64,000 bases of DNA. Origin: Metridium senile (Eukaryota > Cnidaria > Anthozoa > Actiniaria > Metridiidae). Positions 30,821 to 57,519 of the stretch are shown here, piece by piece. Positions within the stretch are counted from its first letter, which is position 1, and every line of letters begins with the position of its first letter. Where the stretch lies: NCBI GenBank assembly GCA_949775045.1, contig OX459101.1, positions 2,224,501-2,288,500 on the forward strand, written 5' to 3'. The translations under genes and the position numbers were made by a program. The notes under the pieces were generated by a model, which was not told the origin of the DNA, made no database searches, and was given only the letters and a program-made list of their open reading frames with translations.

Positions 30821-33526
30821 ATGGCGATTCGTTTGGTTGTTGTTCTTGTCAGTTTGAGTCTTGTATCGACACTTCAAGCTTTCACATGTAAGTATTGCAG
30901 TTGTCAATACTATCTTTGAGCCAGCAAGATGGGGGAGGATTTTAGGAAAAATACGGCACAAAAAATAGTAACAAACGAGGAACAAAACTGAAAGACAACC
31001 AAGCAACCGGCCAGCAAACGAACGAACAAGTGGACGAACGAACAAGCCAATTAACGAACGAACAAATGAACAAGCCAACGAACAAGGAAACAAGCAAACA
31101 TCAAACAAACAAACGAACGAACGAACGAACGAACGAACAAACAAACAAACTAGAAACAAACGAACGAACGAACGAACGAACAAACAAACAAAAAACAAAA
31201 AAAACGAACGAACGAACAAATGAACAAGCAAACTAACAAACAATCACAAACAAACAGACGAACAAATTAACAAACAAATAAACTAACTAACTTACTAAAA
31301 AGCAAATAGTAACAAACACACAAACGCATGCAAACAGACAAACTTACAAACCAAGTAACCGAGCAGTAAATATATTGATATATTGGCTTTCCATAATATC
31401 TATTTCAGTGCTAGAGTCGTGTATGACATTTAACTTACACCTAAACAAGCTATTCTCTTTCATTGCAGACAAAAATAAGGACGTTTATTTCAGCACTGAT
31501 GTGCACGACGTAGCTAGCGACAATACGACATGGTTCGACAAGTCGATCGGTGTGTCGAAGGGAAAGTGTGGCTGTCAAAAGAAGATGGGACGGTTGAACG
31601 ATGGCTGTCAGTGTTGTATCAAAGTTTACATCAAAACATTGCCGGACATGGAAGGTAAAAACGTAAATATGTACGCAACGCTACGTAATGTACGCACATG
31701 TATACCGGGAACAAGCGCAACGCAACGCTACGTAATGACAAGCAATGCACTTGAATGACACAGTGCCGAAATACTACGTATAATGGAACAAGCGCAACGC
31801 AACGCTGCACAATGACAAGCAATACACTTATAAGACACAGTGCCGAAATGCTACGTATAATGGAACAAACGCAACGCAACGCTGCGTAATGTTAAGCAAT
31901 GCACTTAAAAGACACAGTGCCGAAATGCTACGTATAATGGCACAAGCGCAACGCAACGCTACGTAATAACAAGCAATGCACTTAAAAGACACAGTTCCGA
32001 AACGCTACGTATAATGGAACAAACGCAACGCAACGCTGCGTAACCAAACGCAAAGTAAAAATAGCAAGTCTCGTGATGAAAAGTACTTTACAAAACGTAC
32101 CACACCACTACGTACTGGAACGTAAGAAGTGCGATACGTTACGCAATTCAAAAAAGTAACGTCGTTGAATCATAGTTAATGGAGGGGACTATGTTTGAAT
32201 GTTGGTTACTGCATTTTATCTTAACGCAATGTAGTGCGTAACCATATGTAACGCAATGCAATTCTACTTAAGAGATAGACCTTTCTCATAAAGCAGCTAT
32301 AAAACAAATCATATGCAAATGCCTGACAAGCCTCACTTTGACGAATTAAAACAAAAGAACCATAAAATACAGTCATTGTTTTCAATGAGTCAGAGCGAGG
32401 CTTGTCAGGCATTTGTACATGATTAGCTGATGCATGAGAAATATCTATATATGTTAAAATTAGAAATAACTAACCTTATATAATATTTCGTCTTCAGCTT
32501 GTGCACAATTTCAGTACGACTCATCTGCAAAGGTAAAAAGAAACACTCAAAATGGACGAGTTACAATGAAATAATTTTCTTTTGTATTTGAATCAAAAGT
32601 ATATATATTTAATAGTCACTTACTTGGTTTTCAGGCTCTCGACTTCACTGTCACTATCAACCGTGAGGAAGTGGTACAGAAACGAATCTCAGGTGAATAA
32701 TCGCACAGCGAGCGTTAACCACCCGGGGGGGGGGGGGGGGGGGGGGGTTTCTCCCTTTATCCAAGTGGTAGGGGTGATCGGCGTACCTTTTAGGGCTAAA
32801 ATATTTCCAGTACGTACCTTTTAGGGTCCATTTAGAGATTTGGCTCAAAAATCAGTTGTAAGGGTCGTTTTTACTCTGCTTTATTTGTATCTGTGCGTTC
32901 CTTTTAGGGGTCATTTTCAAAGTCTCCGCCGACCACCTCTACCACTTGGACAAAGGGAGTACCCCCCCCCCCCCCCCCCCGGGGTTAACCATTTATAGTC
33001 CAATTCACATTACCATGATTCCCTGCAGTCGTGTTGCGTAGTTTCAAATTATAAATCTGTTGTTCAAATGGGTAGCTTTCTTTACAACCGTTTCTATTGC
33101 AGTGACAACAGACACCAATTTCTGTCATGATAATCATACTTTTAACCAGCTGTTCAAAGGATAAACTTTCTTTACAACCGTTTCTATTGCAGTGACAACA
33201 GACACCAATTTCTGTCATGATAATCATACTTTTACCATGCACGATTCCTTATAATCTTGTTACCCTTTTTAAACCAGCTGTTCAAACGATAAACTTTCTT
33301 TACAACCGTTTCTATTGCAGTGACAACAGACACCAAGTTTTGTCATAATTATTCTGTAAAGGGCGACGAGGCAACAGTCTGTCTTGGTCTAAGAAAGATA
33401 TCTTTAGATGAAGGGAATGCCGGCGCTTGTATGTTTATGCAGATTGAGTACAAGACCAGTCACTGGGACAAGAACATTGGATGTATTTACAAGAAAAAGG
33501 GCTCACCTGTTTATAACTTTAAATAA
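30821..33526 (+). CDS. Secreted DUF4773-like cysteine-rich protein, copy B, 5 exons
   Basis: Exons 30821-30887, 31469-31654, 32498-32532, 32635-32692 and 33321-33526 have the same lengths as copy A (67, 186, 35, 58 and 206 nt) and give 183 residues. All ten Cys, the signal peptide and every splice site are kept. Differences seen from copy A are P2A, D125N (HNYS) and H167N. No stop or frameshift is present, so both copies appear functional. The final acceptor is the third of three tandem TTTCTATTGCAG sites (33101-33102, 33191-33192, 33319-33320); the last interval is lengthened by extra sequence. The poly(A) hexamer used by copy A downstream of the CAA-rich UTR reads AATGAA here, but the stop-overlapping AATAAA remains. 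Function unknown, as for copy A. Confidence 0.88.
31700..32045. repeat. 78-bp tandem repeat in intron 2, copy B
   Basis: About four to five units of the repeat that has about nine units in copy A. Confidence 0.9.
32317..32414. mobile_element. Hairpin MITE, AAATGCCTGACAAGCCTC ends (copy B)
   Basis: Duplicate of 26880-26977. Confidence 0.8.
32720..32990. mobile_element. Fold-back element with G-run and C-run arms (copy B)
   Basis: Duplicate of 27285-27530, with a G-run after CACCC at about 32725 and a C-run at about 32963-32980. It keeps a middle segment (TGTATCTGTGCGTTCC) missing from copy A. Confidence 0.8.
33070..33320 (+). repeat. Tandem decoy 3' splice sites before exon 5 (copy B)
   Basis: Three TTTCTATTGCAG acceptors instead of four. 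The first two open short frames ending within about 15 codons; only the third enters the full exon. Confidence 0.85.
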
Positions 33527-34075
33527 AGAGACAACCATATTCAAACAGCCAACACCACAACTTTACAACAACTACTACAGCAGTAACAACAACCACCACC
33601 ACAACTTTACAACAACTACTACAGCAGTAACAACAACCACCACAACAACTACTACAGCAGTAACAACAACCACCACCACAACATTACAACATCTATTACA
33701 ACAGCAGTAACAACAACAACACCATAGACAACCATGACCAAATCAACACCAGAAGCAACAACAGCAATGATAACACATCAAAGAACAACCACAATAAAAC
33801 AACCACAAAACAATAACAATAGAAAAACCTTCATTTCGTTTTTAAAGATTTGATAATGAAATGATTGACAAGATTTGAAATTTTATTCAACTTTTCGACA
33901 CGACCTGGTGCCATTATCAATAAAATCTTGTTGTCATTAATTTCATTATAAAACCTTAAATATATCAATAATCAACTAGTTGTATTGATTTCCTGATTGA
34001 GAATAATAAAACAGCTGTTATTAATTCATCTATTCATTTTATCCCTTGTTTTTTTTTTATACCAAACATCAATCT
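33527..34075. other. 3' region between convergent genes (right block)
   Basis: A CAA/CCA-rich UTR, longer than in the left block because a 50-60 bp unit (ACTACTACAGCAGTAACAAC) is repeated. On the minus strand AATAAA at 33887-33882 is a candidate poly(A) signal for PDCD2L, about 190 bases past its stop. Confidence 0.5.
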
Positions 34076-37000
34076 TCAAAGTTTCTTTTGGAAAAGTTCA
34101 GCATCAGGGTCAGATTGTAGCACTGCATACTCTTGACGGAATGAGATACCTTCATCATCCCAACAGCTTTGACTACACGAAAACACGAAAACCGTCCCAA
34201 ACTCTACTCTTCCTTGCTTTTCCCCATGAGATATGACATCCTTAAATTGTTTTATGTCCTGAAGATCTTCACCAATGTTTTCTGAAATAACAGAATCTTG
34301 TTTATCATTGCTAGAACTTTCTTTCCATATATGGTTATCTTCATCAATGTTTCTATTTGCTGCAGCATTATCACCACGGCAACCATCAACGTTATTCACT
34401 GTCCCAACCTTGTTACCATTAGTTACTAAGGAATCATTATTTATGTCCTTATATGGAGTTGCTAATTTGTTACTAGGAGACTGAACAGCATTGGGCGTGA
34501 ATAATATATCACTTTTTGCTTCCTTATACCGAGCTGTTGACCTGTTGCTAGGAGATGCAATGTCTTTGTCAGCCAATAAGCTTGTACTATTTTTGTCCTT
34601 ATAAGGATTGTTCATGCTGTTGCTAGAAGTCTGTTTTACTTTTAGTAACGGTACTAAAGCAGGCATTAGTTGTAGTTCGTATACCCGGTGTGCGCCACAG
34701 TACTGACAGGGAAGGACGGTTGATATGATATCTGATGATGTGACATTTGATGATGATAATGGTCTGCCATTCCACTGATATCTGTGAATACATTAATGTT
34801 GAAATATTAATTGATTTATAGGTGAGTGTAGTGTTTACAAGTGTTGGCATAGTGATGCTAATTTGACATTAGATCATTTGTGAATTAGATCATATCCATA
34901 TGTATTTTGGGCATTATTAGTATAAAAAAATTATCATAAACAACCATTTTCACAATAGAGTGGAAAATATTTGGCTTGAGGATATGCTGTACGGAACGAA
35001 CGCAGCAAGGTCTGTACAAATGACCAAGAGCCAAATATTTTCCTGTCCCGCCCGACCTAACAAGTCAATAAGCATCATATGACCCTTTTGCAAGCGGGTC
35101 TGTACGCCTTTTTTATTGGGTCGGAAGGCTTTTTACTGCCCACTCAACAAAACATGTATGGCCCCCATCACGTGACTTGTCTGCTTGGTTTTTATTAGGA
35201 CTGAGCAAGAGGGGAAATACAGTTATATAATAATAAAATTTATTATGAACACTCAGTGTATTTGAACTCAGAAAAAAAGGTTCAGAAAATAATAACATGA
35301 AAAATGTCAAGTGTTCATGGTTCGAGTATCCTCATTGTAAATGTCATTACCTTATACATTGCTGAGGATATGACTGTAAGTATTTCAGGAACTTATGGAA
35401 CCCTTGATCTCCATGAGCAACACTTGTCTTCTCGTAATCCTCATTTCCCTGTCCTTTAGTATTTGTACTAGTTGACGTAATAATCTCTTTAAGATCTATG
35501 CCTTCTTGTTGTTGGTACTGATGTAACAGAGTTTTTTCATGAGCTGTCAAGACTGTTTTTCCTGCTTGTTTGTGGCTAGTCACATCTTCAAAGACATTGA
35601 CATAGTATGGTGTAAAACAGGGGGTGCTGTAGTTAGGTGGTGAGCGAGGGGTGGGTAACGTTTGAGCTTGTTTTTCTTCAATATTATTTGTCTGGTTTAT
35701 AGTCAATTGGCTGGTTTTTGACTCCAGTTCTGTCATTATTGGGTCAACATTTTCTTCCTCACTGAAAGTAAAAAAGACAATAGAAGACATAGCAATGTAA
35801 TGTTCAATAACATACAAAACAATTCAAATGGAAACTAGCTAGTAAACTAGTATAGGCTGCGTCTGTGTTTGATATAAATGATAGTACAATATAATGAAAT
35901 TTGTGTAACACTGTAAAAAATGTTGACTTCCCTTTACTCCGACTTTACTTAACTTAACTTGTACTCCGACAAAGGGCTAAAGCTTGAACTGTCAGTAAAG
36001 TTAAGTCACAAATTTTTACAATATTACAAATATCAGTATATTACCTATCATACAATACAAAAAATATGAGGGTGGCATAATAATTAACAGAGTTATCTAG
36101 ATTACTTAAATAACAGTACAACTAAAGTTTTTCAGCTTCATAAAAGTGTTACAATCTTATCAGATAAATGGGAAGTAAATAAAAAATAGTCAGATAGAAT
36201 GTTTAATCAAATCTACATAGCATACTTACTCTCCCCAGTCTCCTGCATCATCACACCAATCATCAACTGCGCTGAATCCTTCTAAAGCCTGGAAACAACA
36301 AAAAATGTTCAGGGCAACAAATAATGACACAGCAAAAACACCACAGACTTTATCATTAACATTTTTATGACTTTTGTCTAATGTGAATTGTTATTAAATC
36401 AGGTACCTTCTCCTCTTTCTGTTCCTTGTCATTAAGCGCAAGGACTTGAGACCTGAGTATGAACCAACTGTTGAGTAATAACATTACCAGTTAACCTATT
36501 ATGTGTATAATTATGCGATGACCAGGATAATCAACCTTGTCATCTTTATATCCATTACTACAATCACCAATGTATATTTCAAAAAACGAAGAATACTGAA
36601 TACTGCATACTGAATAGTGCATTGCAAGACCGAAATGCATTTTGTGTCATGTAATATCGTTTAAAGTAAAATATATAATAATTAATCATTTTATTCTTAG
36701 TGCATTCCATTCTAAACAATATAGGAGCTTTGAGATATGGCGACTAAATAACGCTGTATATATATTTTTTATTTCAAATTAATGAGACCCACAATGCCCT
36801 TTGGTATTTGAATGCACTATTCAGTATTCAACATTTTTGAAATAGCTGTATCAGCATCATTATTACTATTCTACCTATTTTCCATCATCGGCATCAAACC
36901 TGACTTTTATTATCATCATCATAATCACTATAATCATCTTTGTAGTATAATATTTACTAGCATTTTCATCATTTAAATTTTAGTGTTCAAGCTGTTTCGA

Positions 37001-38223
37001 GTTCTCTTTTTACAAATCAAAATTAGTGATAATTGTTCATGCGTTCATTCTAAATCAAATCGCGTGCTACTAAACAATAATAACACTCATTGTTATCATC
37101 ATCATAATAATAACAACAATCATTATTATTGTTATCATCAATGCTATCATTATCATCACCACCACTACAATCATCATTGTCATCATCATCATTACCATCA
37201 TCATCATCACTTCCACTAACCTTGTTGAATTGTCCCAGCAAGACGGATTTACACATCCAAAGATGTACAGTGTTCTATGATACTGTGAGTTTTCTAGAGG
37301 GCAGTAGATTTGTGCTACAAGGTATAAAGGGCTGTCACACACGTCACAGCTGGGGAAGGCATCTGGGCCGCCATTCATCCAGTTCTTCACAAATATCAAA
37401 CAATAAATTACAATTGTAATTATAAGTTCTTAATTGTAACGTGTACTCTATATTTCAAATCACAGACTGAAAGGCACTTATGCACCTATCAATGTCTTCC
37501 CCAACAGGGGGAGTGCAGGCAAAGTCGGGCTATTGAACATAAACTTTGCCTGTACCTGGGGCTGCTCGATGTTTTTTGACAATACAATACAATACTTCTT
37601 CGTCCACAACAGTGAATTTGACGTCCCCAGGATACAGGCTATTGACAAAAAGATATGAAAAATGTCAATAGCCCCTGTGTATGCCCGCACTCCCCCTCTT
37701 GGAGCAAGACATTGATAGGTGCATTATCTAAACATCAAGAGTGCTGCATAATTGTTGAATCCAATAAAAAAATTAAAATTAAAATAAACACAAACGCTAA
37801 GCTGGTTCCACAACGTTAAACTATTAAAATAGATACGTACATCATCTATAGTTTAATTAGTATGCACGTGTTTTGACCAAATTCCTCCTTTAACGATGGT
37901 TTTCACTAGCAGCATAAGCACAGGCAACAGGCATAGAACCAGTATTCCGCTTATCACATAGGTTGGAAAAAATGGCTGCTGATGTGATCGAGGTCTACAC
38001 AACTGAGTCTACGTATAGTTGTACTTCAATGTGTCAGAGCATGCTAATACCAGTGAAAACCTGGCTCTAAATATATATATATAAAATCAATAAATTACAT
38101 CCTCGTACTCACAGGATATCCACCAAACTTATTCGTGTCCCAGGTGCAGGTCCTATCGTTTTGTTCGATTTCTGCATCAGGAACACCTAAAAACACTGGA
38201 TTGTCTATGATCACGTCCGCCAT
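34076..38223 (-). CDS. PDCD2L: Programmed cell death 2-like protein, 6 exons
   Basis: Exons 38223-38113, 37384-37221, 36467-36407, 36288-36230, 35761-35351 and 34781-34076 join in phase to give 503 residues. The N-terminus (VFLGVPDAE..., NKFGGYP), the Cys-rich block (CDVCDSPLYLVAQIYCPLEN, FGCVNPSCW) and WFILRSQ, then the C-terminal domain (CQYCGAHRVYELQLMPALVPLL, EFGTVFVFSCSQSCW, LQSDPDAELFQ), are the landmarks of PDCD2L. Family members act in the cytoplasm as chaperones or adaptors of ribosomal protein uS5 and in 40S subunit biogenesis. Human PDCD2L is near 358 residues. The extra length here is a Ser/Asn/Lys-rich insertion of about 130 residues inside the C-terminal domain, with a loosely repeated YK motif. 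The start ATG lies in AAGATGGCGGA. Exons 5 (part) and 6 are duplicated at 28582-30140. Divergent from PASK. Confidence 0.93.
34961..35043. mobile_element. Hairpin MITE, GGAAAATATTTGGCT ends (right block)
   Basis: Duplicate of 29467-29549, in intron 5 of PDCD2L. Confidence 0.8.
35235..35340 (+). mobile_element. Stem-less MITE of the 20645 family (right block)
   Basis: Duplicate of 29742-29840. It ends about ten bases from the exon 5 donor of PDCD2L. Confidence 0.65.
35831..36055. mobile_element. Penelope-like fold-back in PDCD2L intron 4
   Basis: AACTAGCTAGTAAACTAGTATAGGCTGCG is the inverse of the 90-bp unit at 14767. It is followed by inverted arms around CTTTGTCGGAGTA and AAGCTTGAACTGTCAGTAAAG, the same family as 54690-54975. 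Confidence 0.7.
36840..37215. repeat. ATC/ATT-rich microsatellites in PDCD2L intron 2
   Basis: Imperfect CATCAT and AATAAT runs end about five bases from the exon 2 donor (GTTAGT, 37220-37215). Confidence 0.85.
37479..37724. mobile_element. Fold-back MITE, ATGCACCTATCAATGTCTT ends
   Basis: Terminal inverted repeats ATGCACCTATCAATGTCTT and AAGACATTGATAGGTGCAT, with CTATTGACA and AGGGGGAGTG arms. Lies in PDCD2L intron 1. Confidence 0.85.
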
Positions 38224-38228
38224 CTTGA
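38218..38228 (-). promoter_or_regulatory. YY1-like element at the PDCD2L start codon
   Basis: CAAGATGGCGGAC spans the start codon and matches the YY1 consensus AAGATGGCGGC, known at start-proximal sites of housekeeping genes. PASK, on the other strand, has the same context at 41648-41657. Confidence 0.45.
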
Positions 38229-38287
38229 ATTTAGACAACACAGGGAGCCCAAAGAGATGAACTCGATATCTCGCGCTGTGTTCTGGG

Positions 38288-38353
38288 TAGCCTGCGTAGC
38301 GGCTCTTGGGGGATTCTTGGGGGGATTGGGGAGAGGAGGGGGTACGCAGGCTA
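38288..38353. mobile_element. 66-bp Mutator-like MITE upstream of PDCD2L
   Basis: Ends TAGCCTGCGTA and TACGCAGGCTA are flanked by a perfect 9-bp direct repeat TGTTCTGGG (38279-38287 and 38354-38362). It lies 65 bases before the PDCD2L start codon, in its promoter or 5' UTR. Confidence 0.88.
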
Positions 38354-38904
38354 TGTTCTGGGTGATAAGATTTTTCTTTAAAATTTCCAGTCAAATGCGA
38401 AAGATAATCTCATGGATAAGAAAGATAGTTTCCAATAAACTCTGCTAGTAATGAAATTAAGAAGAGGTCTGAAAACCAATAAAACATCAGTGAAATAGGT
38501 TTTGGGAGTTACCATGGTTACGTAGGACGACAGCAAAGTTATCTTTGACGAAACTCTGTAATGTGGACGACATGCATTGAAAATATGTTTGACGTATAAG
38601 ACAAAAAAACGTGAAGAAATAAAAGTTGTTTTTCACAGAGCAAGTTGTTATGATATTACGGCTATAAGGCACGCTCTTCACCAACCTTAATTAGGAATAA
38701 TTTTGATGTTTCAATAACAAATTTTAATTTTTTATATTTTTATTGAAATATGACATAATCAAGAAAGTAAAGCGGTCAATGAAAATCTGATCCTTTATCC
38801 CAATAAAGCTGGAAATTCTGGTTCCTGAGCCAAATGGTTCTTCACATAAGTTTTAAATAACTTCTATATATTTCGTCTTTCATATTAAGTTAAGCAAGTT
38901 ACGT

Positions 38905-38985
38905 TATAATTATATTACCTATCGTTCATATCAAACACCGACGCAACCTATACTAGATTACTCGCTAGTTTCCAGTTATACACTC
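38905..38985. mobile_element. Solo unit of the Penelope-like 90-bp repeat
   Basis: TTACCTATCGTTCATATCAA followed by ACCGACGCAACCTATACTAG matches the unit of the 14709-15475 array. Confidence 0.7.
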
Positions 38986-40107
38986 TAGCTTCCCATAATT
39001 CGGGACACCATTTTGAATTAATAACTTGTGACGTCAAGGGTGATGCGATATTTAAAGAAGATTTTGAAGAAAAACTATAGATTAGACCTTTACTTTAACT
39101 GATGGTTTAAGTTCCAAAACCTAATGCATATTTTTAAAACGCTATTATAGGGTGTATAATATTAACCCCCATGTCACCCTTATATTAATCGTGATTATAG
39201 CCTTTCAAGGGGCAAATCCTACCATTGAGGGGAGGGGGCGAGGGCGATATTGTCCAGCTGTACTACCTCATGCAGCCCGAGTAGCAAAACGTGCTTATGC
39301 TTAAGCAACCATGTAATTGGATGGGGGGAGGGGTAAGGTAAACGTCGGAGGGTTGGGTGGCCGAGGAAGGGGGTAGGGTAGTGGAAAGGAAGAGGAAAGG
39401 AGAGGGAAGGGAAGGGAAGGGAAGGGAAGGGAAGGGAAGGGAAGGGAAGGGAAGGGAAGGGAAGGGAAGGGAAGGGAAGGGAAGGGAAGGAGGGGAAATG
39501 TAAAAATAGTTCTACTGTGAAAATATTATGCTGCTATAGTAACTACCTCATTAAACTGCTAGGGTGTAGGTTGATTAATTAGTAACACACTAATTACACT
39601 ATTCTTCGTCGTAGTTAATAATTAGTTACCATGGTGAAGTAAACAAACAAATCGTCAACGACAGCCAATTAGAGGTGATGCACGATGCATAGAAATCACG
39701 TCTTGTAAATGACTTGTCTCATTTTCGGTTGATTCTACGGACGAAGGTAGGTGTACATATTACGATATAGCTACAATCAATTGTTGGGACATAATCACAT
39801 TTTTATGAGCGTTTTTGTTTGAGTTTTAAAAAGTATAAAAAATGTATCGATTTGATTTGCAAACCCCCTTCCCCCCTGAGCAAAGATGATTGGTCTTTCA
39901 AATGACAACTGTTTCACATTCCCAAAACTTAACATTGATACGGGGGAGAGGGGGAAACGGAAAAATGATGTTGAAATATTTTTCATGTAAAAACCAGATA
40001 ATGTCCCATGGTATTTTGCACATGATTGAAGTTATTCTTTTTCTGTGATACTTGAAATATGTTAATTTAATATTGGTTTTTATTGCATAGATTATCATTA
40101 AATGGCA
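38986..40107. other. PDCD2L-PASK intergenic region
   Basis: No gene seen. It includes a (GGGAA)n microsatellite at 39393-39495 and G-rich stretches at 39228-39395. Confidence 0.4.
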
Positions 40108-40297
40108 TGGGCACCCAGAAATTTTGTAGACTGAATCGTTTATTTTTCGTTGAACAACTCAGAAACAACTATATCACCGCAATAAGTTTGACTAATGTGC
40201 AGTATGATAAATCTTTTGTAGTTAGAGTTCTTTGTGAGTTGTTCAACGCCTCGTTCAACGAACAATAAACGATTTCTAAAATCTTTCTGGGTGCCCA
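40108..40297. mobile_element. Fold-back MITE, TGGGCACCCAGAAA ends
   Basis: Inverted ends TGGGCACCCAGAAA and TTTCTGGGTGCCCA, with TCGTTTATTTTTCGTTGAAC arms. The interior is AT-rich and non-coding. Confidence 0.85.
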
Positions 40298-40592
40298 CAG
40301 TTTAGTAATTCGTACTGTAATACTAACTATCAAATCTAGTATTACTTCTAAACAACATGACGTTTCGAGCTTTAGCCCTTCGTCGGAGTAAAAGTTATTT
40401 TCTGCAAGTTCTAAACATATTTAAACTATTCTAAATAAACTCCAATATTGACCTCAATATTGAGAGGCTGATATATGTTCTGTTTGCTCCCTCAGTTTTA
40501 ACGAAGAGCGAACAAAAACGAACTTTTGCACAGTGAACTCCAACTAGTTTGAAATTTTACTTGTGATACAAAAAGAAAAAAAATCGTTGAAT

Positions 40593-41235
40593 ACAGTAAA
40601 AACCCTCATATAAGAACCACTATTTTTCGAGGTTAGGCTAAAGTGGTTCTTATATAATTGGTATTTAGTGAGAAATTAGGCTAAGATGGTTCTTAACTGG
40701 TTCTTATTTACAAAGCAAAAACAATTTCCCTTATATATAGTGTTTTTTTATGTTATATAAATTGTTATGTAGAAGCATCTGAATGATGAATGTATTCTCA
40801 TTGAGAACTAACTGATAATACATTTGTAAAACGTTTTTCTTGCATTGATTTTAAATTTGGTCATTTTCAATTCGGAATCAACTTATATTTTTTCAAATAA
40901 CCAAATAAATTTTGAAACCTTTCATATAAGAACCAGTCTAATTTTTTAGGTGCTTAAAAAGCAAATTTTATCTTAGCAGTTAGCCTCCTCCGCAGGCATC
41001 TCTTAGGCAGAAAAAAAACGAAGAAAAAGAAAAAACACGTCGCGGGCTTCCTGTTGCATATGGCAAAAATGACTGAAGGGGGGAGGGGGGCCCGTCACCA
41101 GGCTTCGTCGTCCTCGAATTTTCAACACAGGAACCCCAAAATCACGAAAATCACTCTCGGACTCAGGAGTTGCCTGCGGAGGAGGCTACTTAGCAGTTCT
41201 TAATCCACTGGTTCTTATATGCGGGTTTTTACTGT
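40593..41235. mobile_element. Mariner/pogo-like MITE (ACAGTAAAAACCC ends) with a nested insertion
   Basis: Ends ACAGTAAAAACCCTCATATA and its inverse ending TTTTTACTGT, with TAAGAACCA/TGGTTCTTA arms repeated inside, look like pogo/Tigger-type termini from memory. The element is interrupted at 40981-41188 by a second MITE. It lies 415 bp upstream of the PASK start codon. Confidence 0.7.
40981..41188. mobile_element. Mutator-like MITE nested in the 40593 element
   Basis: Ends TAGCCTCCTCCGCAGGCA and TGCCTGCGGAGGAGGCTA are flanked by a perfect 9-bp direct repeat CTTAGCAGT (40972-40980 and 41189-41197), which belongs to the host element. Same family as 15570-15716. Confidence 0.9.
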
Positions 41236-41649
41236 TCGACTATACAGTTTGTAGCAGTTGGATTTTCAGTTTATTTAGTTATAGTTGAAACATTCAAATT
41301 GAAAAATATGACGTCACAGTAAGCGAAAGTTCAACTTCGTCACTTCTGAACAAAAGAACTGCGATTTCAAAACAATAATTATAAATGTAAAAAAATGAGT
41401 ATACATTTTTATATTATACGGAAACATTGCCATTATGAATGGTAAGTTTTGAATTCCGATACAAGAGTACCCTAGCTAGGGTAATACTGATCATGAACCG
41501 TGACTGTACTGGACCTGGATCGGACTTTGTATTGAATTTTACTAAGTTACGAACTGATGCCGAATGCCTCCGATATTATCCCGAGCGCTTCCGACCCGTT
41601 CCGAATTTTAGGCGCGCGAGTTGAGTGGGATTTGAAAACGACCTTCAAG

Positions 41650-57519
<15,870 letters not shown>

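Larger units (their letters stand above)
30477..35626 (+). repeat. Segmental duplication, right block
   Basis: Tandem partner of 24682-30140. Beyond 35626 the PDCD2L gene continues with its remaining exons, which the left block lacks, so the right edge represents the ancestral context. Confidence 0.92.
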
